Shown here piece after piece: positions 1-4,731 of a stretch of 9,890 nt of DNA (position 1 is the stretch's first letter; every line of letters begins with the position of its first letter). The position numbers and the translations under genes are program-made. The notes beneath the pieces are model-generated. The model did no database searches. It had not been told where the DNA came from and saw only the letters and a list, made by a program, of their open reading frames with translations. Origin of the DNA: Anaerolineales bacterium (GTDB lineage Bacteria; Chloroflexota; Anaerolineae; Anaerolineales; Villigracilaceae). The stretch is taken from assembly GCA_020847355.1 (NCBI GenBank), contig JADLCG010000003.1, positions 1 through 9,890 on the forward strand, in the 5' to 3' direction.

Positions 1-1193
1 AGTCCCATCAAATATAAAACGCCGTCTAAGCCCAATACGTTTAGCGCCTGCTTGGCAGAGGCTTTGACGATGGGCTTGGCGCGGAAGGCGATGCCCAAAC
101 CGGCAATACTCAACATTGGCAAGTCGTTTGCGCCGTCGCCCACGGCGATGGTCTGCTCTAATGAAAAGCCTTCAGTCTGAGCGATTTTTTCTAAAAGGTA
201 CGCCTTTCTCGCGCCGTCTACGATCTCGCCGCTGACTCGTCCGGTGATCGCGCCGTTTTCAATTTCAAGTTCGTTGGCGAAAACATAATCAATACCGAGT
301 CTTTTTTGAAGCGTTCTTCCAAAGTAAGTAAAGCCGCCGGAAATTAAAGCGGTTTTATAACCTAATCTCTTAACCGTTGAAATCAGTTTTTCCGCGCCTT
401 CGGTTAAGACCAAAGTGACGGCAACTTCAACCAGCGCGGTTTCAGGCAAACCTTTGAGCAAAGCGACGCGCTCGGTGAAACTTTGTTTGAAATCCAATTC
501 TCCGCGCATCGAGCGTTCGGTAATTTCGGCGACTTGCTTGCCGACTCCGGCGCGTTTGGCGAGTTCATCAATCACTTCGGCTTGAATGAGCGTTGAATCC
601 ATATCGAAGACGATCAAGCGGCGATTGCGCCGATAAACATTATTTTCCTGATAAGCAATGTCCGCGTCAATTTCAGTGGAGAGTTCTAAGAACTGACGGC
701 GTAAGGCGGGCAAATCCGCTACGGGACCGCTCAACGAAAATTCAACGCAGGCTTTGCTTTTGCCGTTTCCAAATTCATCCAGCGGAACTCTGCCGGAGAG
801 ACGGATGATCTTGTCAATATTCAATCCGTTTTCCACAACCGTGCGCGCCAAACGGCTAATTTGATGCGCGGTGACGCGCTTTGCCAGCAGTGTGACGATA
901 TGCCTGCGCTTGCCTTGTTGCGCCACCCATTTTTCGTAACTCTCTTGCGAGACGTTGATAAAACGCGCCGCTAAATTTAGCTCGCTGATTGTTTGTTGAA
1001 TCGCGGCTTTGACAGCTTCGACATCTTCGTCTTGCGGAATTTGAATCAACATGCCTAAAGCCAACGCGTCGTGAATGACCGATTGCCCAATATCTAAAAC
1101 GTTGACGTTATGTTGCGCTAAAACTTGCGTGATAGCGGCAGTAATGCCCGGCTTATCCATGCCGGTGATGTTCATTAAGATTGGTTCGTTCAC
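1..1193 (-). CDS. serB: Phosphoserine phosphatase SerB with two N-terminal ACT domains (C-terminus cut by window edge)
   Basis: Hydrolyses O-phospho-L-serine to serine and phosphate, the last step of the phosphorylated serine pathway, in the cytoplasm. Read from the complement, 397 codons are visible. A first ACT domain spans about residues 4-75, with the GMDKPG turn at 11-16. A second ACT domain spans about 98-175. A HAD-family phosphatase domain follows: motif I DMDST at 197-201 (nucleophile D197, acid/base D199), motif II serine S285 in SGGF, the conserved basic residue probably K330, and motif III GDGAND at 352-357. The frame is open through position 1 and ends in LGLDGVLYLMG, close to the usual C-terminus, so probably only 5-20 residues are missing. 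The start is GTG (1191-1193), preceded by AGAGG five bases upstream; the next in-frame ATG would cut into the first ACT strand. In known homologues the ACT domains bind amino acids, so feedback control by serine is plausible (inference). It is divergent from the rest of the window. Confidence 0.95.
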   Translation of the reverse strand, partial: MNEPILMNITGMDKPGITAAITQVLAQHNVNVLDIGQSVIHDALALGMLIQIPQDEDVEAVKAAIQQTISELNLAARFINVSQESYEKWVAQQGKRRHIVTLLAKRVTAHQISRLARTVVENGLNIDKIIRLSGRVPLDEFGNGKSKACVEFSLSGPVADLPALRRQFLELSTEIDADIAYQENNVYRRNRRLIVFDMDSTLIQAEVIDELAKRAGVGKQVAEITERSMRGELDFKQSFTERVALLKGLPETALVEVAVTLVLTEGAEKLISTVKRLGYKTALISGGFTYFGRTLQKRLGIDYVFANELEIENGAITGRVSGEIVDGARKAYLLEKIAQTEGFSLEQTIAVGDGANDLPMLSIAGLGIAFRAKPIVKASAKQALNVLGLDGVLYLMG

Positions 1194-1198
1194 AAGCG

Positions 1199-1203
1199 CC
1201 TCT
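1199..1203 (-). promoter_or_regulatory. Ribosome binding site for serB, supporting the GTG start
   Basis: The complement reads AGAGG, five bases before the GTG at 1193. It is a moderate Shine-Dalgarno match and is the reason for choosing GTG over downstream ATG codons. No convincing sigma-70 promoter for serB could be fixed in the AT-rich stretch 1205-1260. Confidence 0.55.
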
Positions 1204-1280
1204 TTTGACTGGAATATAAACTGCCCGATTTTACTTTAATTTACGCGCTTTTTTTTAATCTCTTCGCCAGCCCTCTCGCT

Positions 1281-1286
1281 TATAAT
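1281..1286 (+). promoter_or_regulatory. Probable -10 element (TATAAT) for the 1307-2180 cassette
   Basis: A perfect TATAAT lies 20 bases upstream of the ATG at 1307. Initiation about 7 bases downstream of the hexamer would leave a leader of only about 14 bases without a Shine-Dalgarno sequence. No good TTGACA-like -35 box sits 16-18 bases upstream. The call rests on the -10 match and its position in the divergent intergenic region 1194-1306. Confidence 0.5.
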
Positions 1287-1306
1287 CAGAATAACCGAAC
1301 TTAAAA

Positions 1307-1453
1307 ATGAACAAGCGAATTCGATTATTTTTTGCAGTTGTGATCCTCTCCATTTCCATTGCGCTTTTGCTTTGGGGATATTTACCCAATCCGCGCGAAA
1401 CGCGCTTGCAAGTTATTTCGCCGGTTGAGATGCAATTGCCCGCAACCCCATAA
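1307..1453 (+). CDS. Small single-pass membrane protein, 48 aa, function unknown
   Basis: A short reading frame, ATG to TAA, encodes 48 residues beginning MNKRIRLFF. It has a positively charged N-terminus (K3, R4, R6), one strongly hydrophobic segment at about residues 7-25 ending in LLLWGYLPN, and a short polar tail rich in proline (PRETR, then ...LPATP). This predicts one membrane helix with a cytoplasmic N-terminus and an outside tail. An uncleaved signal peptide is the alternative, since no good cleavage site is visible. There is no Shine-Dalgarno sequence, and the -10 element 20 bases upstream implies a very short leader. The stop is four bases before the ATG of the lipoprotein gene, which suggests translational coupling and a joint role at the membrane. 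I do not recognise a named family. Support comes from the promoter, the membrane-type composition and the tight coupling to the next gene. Confidence 0.65.
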   Translation: MNKRIRLFFAVVILSISIALLLWGYLPNPRETRLQVISPVEMQLPATP

Positions 1454-1457
1454 CTTG

Positions 1458-2180
1458 ATGAAACGCTTCTCCGTTTTTTTAGCGCCTCTTTTTTTGACTT
1501 TTATGATTTTAGCTTGTGGAGGCTCTGTTTCCGCGCCGGAAGCCCCAGCCCTCTCCACGCAACCTGTTTCCGCTCCATTGGTCGCTACGCCTTTTCTTTC
1601 TACTTCTACGCCCTCTCCGGCAGTGATTGAAACCCGCTTGCTGACTTTGGAATATCCGCCGAGAATGCGCGCAGGCGTGGAGAGCGAAGTAGTTACGCTC
1701 ACTTTGGCTGTAGATCAAAGCGGAGTTATTACGCCAACCGCCGAGATAGATGGCAATGTGATTAGCGGCGAGATTATCGAAATCCCTGATTTGTATGCAA
1801 CGCATAATGTGACCGCCGAAGCGAGTTTGAACATCGCCGGTCTGCAAATCTCTCCCAATGGCGCAATCTTCGAGCCGTTATTGCCCGGTCAATCCGCAAA
1901 ATTTTATTGGAGCGTTCATCCTTTAGATGCCGGGGAATATAAAGGCACGCTTTGGTTGCATTTGAATTTTGAAGATAAAGCTACGGGAGAGAAAAGCCGA
2001 ATTGCCGTATCCGCTCAAAGCGTCGAGATTGAGGCGGTGGATTTTTTCGGCTTGTCAGTTAATCTAGCGCGGACTTCCGGCGTAGTGGGCTCAATCGTTG
2101 GCGGTATCCTAGGCTTGCCATTTTTGGAAGACGCGGTCAAATTCCTTTTGAAGAAGAGGCGCGCCGTAAAGGCGGCGTAA
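1458..2180 (+). CDS. Putative lipoprotein with C-terminal membrane segment, function unknown
   Basis: The product has 240 residues. Residues 1-20 form a lipoprotein signal (MKRF, hydrophobic core, then MILAC), so cleavage and lipidation at C20 are predicted, with anchoring on the outer face of the membrane. Residues 21-60 are a Ser/Pro/Thr/Ala-rich linker. Residues about 61-190 have alternating polar and hydrophobic strands (LTLEYPPRMRAG, SEVVTLTLAVD, FYWSVHPLDAGEYKGTLWLHL) that look like a beta-sandwich domain. Residues about 208-224 are a glycine-rich hydrophobic segment, followed by an amphipathic helix and a KKRR tail, suggesting a second C-terminal anchor. The ATG at 1458 is chosen because it gives the lipoprotein signal; the frame stays open upstream to a TTG at 1359, but that would bury the signal. 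There is no clear Shine-Dalgarno sequence, so coupling to the preceding 48-aa gene is likely. The family is not recognised. The ligand or partner is unknown. Confidence 0.8.
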   Translation: MKRFSVFLAPLFLTFMILACGGSVSAPEAPALSTQPVSAPLVATPFLSTSTPSPAVIETRLLTLEYPPRMRAGVESEVVTLTLAVDQSGVITPTAEIDGNVISGEIIEIPDLYATHNVTAEASLNIAGLQISPNGAIFEPLLPGQSAKFYWSVHPLDAGEYKGTLWLHLNFEDKATGEKSRIAVSAQSVEIEAVDFFGLSVNLARTSGVVGSIVGGILGLPFLEDAVKFLLKKRRAVKAA

Positions 2181-2186
2181 ATTCAA

Positions 2187-2195
2187 TGGTACAAT
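2187..2195 (+). promoter_or_regulatory. Possible extended -10 promoter of nuoA (TGG-TACAAT)
   Basis: TG at 2187-2188, one spacer base, then TACAAT at 2190-2195 fits the extended -10 pattern. No matching -35 box is evident, as is usual for extended -10 promoters. Initiation near 2202 would give a leader of about 26 bases containing the GGAG at 2217-2220, eight bases before the nuoA ATG. No terminator is visible between 2180 and here, so readthrough from the lipoprotein gene is also possible. Confidence 0.4.
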
Positions 2196-2228
2196 TTCGG
2201 AAAAATAAATTCTCGCGGAGTTTCAAGA

Positions 2229-2582
2229 ATGAATGAATGGCTCTATGTAGCTTTATTTATGATTGTCGGCGCAATTATTCCAATTGGCGCAATTCTTGCG
2301 GGCGCTATTTTATCTCCTAAAAAGCCTAACCCAATCAAACAATCTACTTACGAATGCGGCATCGAGCCAGTCGGGGATGCGTGGGTGCAATTCAAAGTCC
2401 AGTATTATATTTTCGCGCTGGTCTTTCTAGTGTTTGACGTGGAGGCGGTTTTCCTTTTTCCGTGGGCGGTGAAGTTGGGTCAGTTGGGGTTGTATGCGGT
2501 GGTTGAGGGCATTATTTTTATCTCCATTCTCGTCGTCGGCTTGCTGTATGCTTGGCGCAAGGGAATGCTGGAGTGGTCTTAA
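2229..2582 (+). CDS. nuoA: NADH-quinone oxidoreductase subunit A (NuoA)
   Basis: A small core membrane subunit of complex I, located at the heel where the quinone channel meets the membrane arm. The 117 residues match the family's usual length. Three hydrophobic segments are seen: about residues 5-28, 58-80 and 87-110. The first loop carries the family signature KQSTYECGIEP with C43. This is the loop whose cysteine is exposed in the deactive state of mitochondrial ND3; that comparison is knowledge of the family. The second helix contains DVEAVFLFPW with D70 and E72, equivalent to the acidic pair D79/E81 of E. coli NuoA. A GGAG eight bases upstream supports the ATG. Normally nuoB follows; here the gene is followed by an intrinsic terminator and then nuoH. 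Confidence 0.96.
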   Translation: MNEWLYVALFMIVGAIIPIGAILAGAILSPKKPNPIKQSTYECGIEPVGDAWVQFKVQYYIFALVFLVFDVEAVFLFPWAVKLGQLGLYAVVEGIIFISILVVGLLYAWRKGMLEWS

Positions 2583-2602
2583 GTTTGGCGCGTGTTGATA
2601 AG

Positions 2603-2639
2603 AAAGGCTGATTGGAAATTCCAAATCAGCCTTTTCTTT
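2603..2639 (+). terminator. Rho-independent terminator between nuoA and nuoH
   Basis: AAAGGCTGATT at 2603-2613 pairs with AATCAGCCTTT at 2624-2634 as an uninterrupted 11-bp stem. Two more G-C pairs (2614-2615 with 2621-2622) form across a one-base bulge and close a short AAATT loop. The 3' arm runs into the T-rich tract TTTTCTTT (2632-2639). This is a strong intrinsic terminator for plus-strand transcripts, 20 bases after the nuoA stop. Its tail ends 17 bases before the nuoH ATG, leaving almost no room for a separate nuoH promoter downstream of it. Confidence 0.85.
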
Positions 2640-2645
2640 ATATAC

Positions 2646-2650
2646 AGGAG
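2646..2650 (+). promoter_or_regulatory. Ribosome binding site of nuoH
   Basis: AGGAG lies six bases before the nuoH ATG at 2657. It sits directly after the terminator's T-tract, so any transcript made from a promoter beyond the hairpin would have an extremely short leader. TATATA at 2639-2644 would start transcription downstream of this site and so cannot serve nuoH. Confidence 0.7.
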
Positions 2651-2656
2651 TGATCT

Positions 2657-3853
2657 ATGGACTTTTTGAACGACCCGCTTAAGGTTACGGCAGAATGGCT
2701 GGAGGGGATTTTTGGCGCTTGGGGCATGAACGCGGCTTTCGCGCATGTCTTAGTCGTTTTTCTCGGCGTTTTGCTTTTGCTAGTTTTGTTAATGGTCGTG
2801 GATATATTTCTGGTGTGGATGGAACGTAAAGTAGTTTCGCGTTTCCAAGATCGCATCGGACCGAATCGCGTGGGACCATACGGTTTGATCCAGCCGTTTG
2901 CGGATATCATCAAACTGGTAATCAAAGAAGACATAACGCCCAACGGCGCGGATCGCGCGCTGTACAACCTTGCGCCAATCCTTTCGATGATGGCGGTTTT
3001 GATGGTTTGGGCAGTGGTGCCAATTGCGCCGGTCATCCTTGGCACAGATTTGAACGTAGGCGTATTATTTCTGATCGCCGCCGGCGCGATCGGCACGCTT
3101 TCTATTATTATGGCGGGCTGGGGTTCTAACAATAAATTTGCGTTGATCGGCGGCTTTCGTCAAGTGGCGGTGATGGTGGCGTTTGAAGTGCCGATGCTCA
3201 CGATGTTATTGATCCCTACAATTTTCGCCGGCTCAATGAATATGAACGCTATGATTCAAGCCCAAGATAAAATTTGGTATTTTGTGATCTCGCCCTTAGG
3301 CGCTTTGATTTTCTTGATCGCAGTGATTGCGGAGTTGGGGCGCGCGCCGTTCGATCTAGCGGAAGGCGAATCTGAACTCGTTGCGGGTTTCAACACCGAA
3401 TATTCAGGCATGAAATTCGGCATGTTCTACGCCGGGGAACTGCTTCATGCAATGACCTTTGGCGGCATCTGGGCGATTCTCTTTTTTGGCGGGTATCGCT
3501 TCTTTGGCTTGGAGCAAGTCAGCCCATTTCTCGCCGCCGCTATTTTTCTCGCTAAAGCGCTGATCGGCTATTGGATCATCATGTGGGTCAAATACACGAT
3601 GGTCAGAATCCGCATTGACCAAATGCTTGCCTTCAATTGGATTTTTCTCACGCCGCTTTCGTTTGTGCTGTTGATGGTGACGGCTTTGATGAATGCGCTT
3701 CTGCGCGGGACCCCAAGCTGGGTTTACGGAATTGGCATGTTCTTCTCGAACGTCATTTTGGCTTGGCTGGCGTTGGAGATCGCCCGTTCGGTTAGCCGTA
3801 AAGAACGCGAGAAAATTGAAGGCGCGAAACCGCTGGCTGAGGCGCATCATTAA
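2657..3853 (+). CDS. nuoH: NADH-quinone oxidoreductase subunit H (NuoH)
   Basis: The core membrane subunit that forms most of the quinone-binding chamber and joins the peripheral and membrane arms. The product has 398 residues, longer than the roughly 325 of E. coli NuoH. Seen in order: an N-terminal helix region; ERK at 56-58, followed by the first matrix/cytoplasmic loop with RIGPNRVGPYGLIQPFADIIK and KEDITP; SNNKFALIGGFRQVAVMVAFEVPM; and the acidic loop ELGRAPFDLAEGESELVAGFNTEYSG, where E226, E236, E238 and E240 belong to the charged path toward the quinone site. After the helix at which short homologues end there is one further hydrophobic segment (about 354-376) and a charged tail. The AGGAG six bases upstream fixes the ATG. 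It stands next to nuoJ, so nuoI is missing from its usual place. Confidence 0.96.
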   Translation: MDFLNDPLKVTAEWLEGIFGAWGMNAAFAHVLVVFLGVLLLLVLLMVVDIFLVWMERKVVSRFQDRIGPNRVGPYGLIQPFADIIKLVIKEDITPNGADRALYNLAPILSMMAVLMVWAVVPIAPVILGTDLNVGVLFLIAAGAIGTLSIIMAGWGSNNKFALIGGFRQVAVMVAFEVPMLTMLLIPTIFAGSMNMNAMIQAQDKIWYFVISPLGALIFLIAVIAELGRAPFDLAEGESELVAGFNTEYSGMKFGMFYAGELLHAMTFGGIWAILFFGGYRFFGLEQVSPFLAAAIFLAKALIGYWIIMWVKYTMVRIRIDQMLAFNWIFLTPLSFVLLMVTALMNALLRGTPSWVYGIGMFFSNVILAWLALEIARSVSRKEREKIEGAKPLAEAHH

Positions 3854-3865
3854 ATTGGAGAATTT

Positions 3866-4375
3866 ATGACCCCTGAAAAGATAATTTTTCTAATCGTCGC
3901 TGGCGCAACTTTAGTTTCAGCCTTGATGGTCGTGACCACGCGCAATATCGTCCATGCCGCGTTTTGGCTGATTGCGGCTTTGTTTGGCGTGGCGGCGATC
4001 TTCGCCATCCTCAACGCGGGTTTTATCGCGGTAGTGCAAGTGGTGGTTTACATTGGCGCGATTGCGATTCTTTTCATTTTTGCGGTGATGCTCACGCGCA
4101 AAGATTTGCGCGATACCAGCGCGCAACAAAATAGAAATTGGCAGGCTGGGGCATTGATTGCGGCGCTCACTTTCGGCGGATTAGCCGCGCTCTTTCAAAG
4201 TTGGGAAAAGTTATCGGTAGCCGCGCCAGCTATCCCGTCCAGTTTTGACGCGGTGGCTGAATTGGGCAGTCAACTTACTTCGCCAAGCGCTTATGTCCTG
4301 CCGTTTGAAGTTGCCTCTGTCTTATTATTGGCGGCGATGATCGGCGCGGTTTATATCGCCTTCACGCGTAAATAG
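3866..4375 (+). CDS. nuoJ: NADH-quinone oxidoreductase subunit J (NuoJ)
   Basis: A core membrane subunit with about five helices, lying between NuoH/A and NuoK. The product has 169 residues, within the usual range. The TM1-TM3 region carries the family pattern: RNIVHAAFWLI at 26-36, AILNAGFIAVVQVVVYIGAI at 47-66, then LFIFAVML. Y62 corresponds to the conserved tyrosine of the TM3 helix, whose pi-bulge change has been linked to coupling in structural work on complex I. The middle is a polar loop (about 77-92), followed by two more hydrophobic segments. The gene starts 12 bases after nuoH with GGAG five bases before the ATG, as expected within an operon. The stop overlaps the Shine-Dalgarno sequence of nuoK. 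Confidence 0.95.
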   Translation: MTPEKIIFLIVAGATLVSALMVVTTRNIVHAAFWLIAALFGVAAIFAILNAGFIAVVQVVVYIGAIAILFIFAVMLTRKDLRDTSAQQNRNWQAGALIAALTFGGLAALFQSWEKLSVAAPAIPSSFDAVAELGSQLTSPSAYVLPFEVASVLLLAAMIGAVYIAFTRK

Positions 4376-4384
4376 GAGTTTGAG

Positions 4385-4693
4385 ATGATCCCGCTTTCTT
4401 GGTATTTATTTTTTTCAGCCGCTTTATTTACGATTGGGTTGTTCGGCGTGCTAACGCGCCGTAATGTGATCGCTATTTTGCTGGGCATTGAATTGATGCT
4501 GAACGCGGTGAATGTTAATCTGGTGGCGTTTTGGCGCTATGGAGACGTTGCCGCTATGACCGGACAAGTTTTTGCAATTATCGTCTTCGCGGTGGCGGCG
4601 GCGGAAGTTTCCGCCGGCTTGGCTTTGGTGATCTCCGTTTATCGGCGTAGCAACACGGTGGTTGCGGAAGATTTGGATTTGTTGAAATTTTAG
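4385..4693 (+). CDS. nuoK: NADH-quinone oxidoreductase subunit K (NuoK)
   Basis: A three-helix core subunit that resembles part of MnhC/MrpC and contributes to the fourth proton route. The 102 residues match the family length (E. coli 100). E36 in GIELMLNAVNVNL and E74 in AAAEVSAGLALVIS are the two buried glutamates, equivalent to E36 and E72 of E. coli NuoK and needed for activity there. The GQVFAIIVFAVAAAE segment is highly typical. The Shine-Dalgarno AGGAG (4374-4378) overlaps the nuoJ stop codon, so the two genes are probably translationally coupled. The fairly basic loop R51-Y52 and R87-R88 are as usual. Confidence 0.96.
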   Translation: MIPLSWYLFFSAALFTIGLFGVLTRRNVIAILLGIELMLNAVNVNLVAFWRYGDVAAMTGQVFAIIVFAVAAAEVSAGLALVISVYRRSNTVVAEDLDLLKF

Positions 4694-4722
4694 AAAATGC
4701 CTAAACGCTCACTCTCTGCTTT

Positions 4723-4727
4723 GGAGG
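4723..4727 (+). promoter_or_regulatory. Ribosome binding site deciding the nuoL start
   Basis: GGAGG is four bases from the ATG at 4732 and only one base from the in-frame TTG at 4729. The TTG is too close to be used, so the ATG is taken as the start. The 38-base gap after nuoK holds nothing else recognisable. Confidence 0.6.
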
Positions 4728-4731
4728 TTTG

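Noticed and set aside
593..808. Open frame on the plus strand, 71 aa
   Set aside because: It lies wholly antisense to the serB core, is rich in Arg and Cys with no recognisable motif, and has no start signals. It is a shadow frame.
1359..2180. Longer reading of the lipoprotein gene from a TTG codon, 273 aa
   Set aside because: It would overlap the 48-aa gene by nearly 100 bases, put 33 arginine- and cysteine-rich residues before a clear lipoprotein signal, and has no ribosome binding site. The ATG at 1458 explains the sequence better.
2639..2644. TATATA as a -10 box for a nuoH promoter after the terminator
   Set aside because: Transcription would begin at about 2651, downstream of the AGGAG ribosome site, and no -35 match exists.
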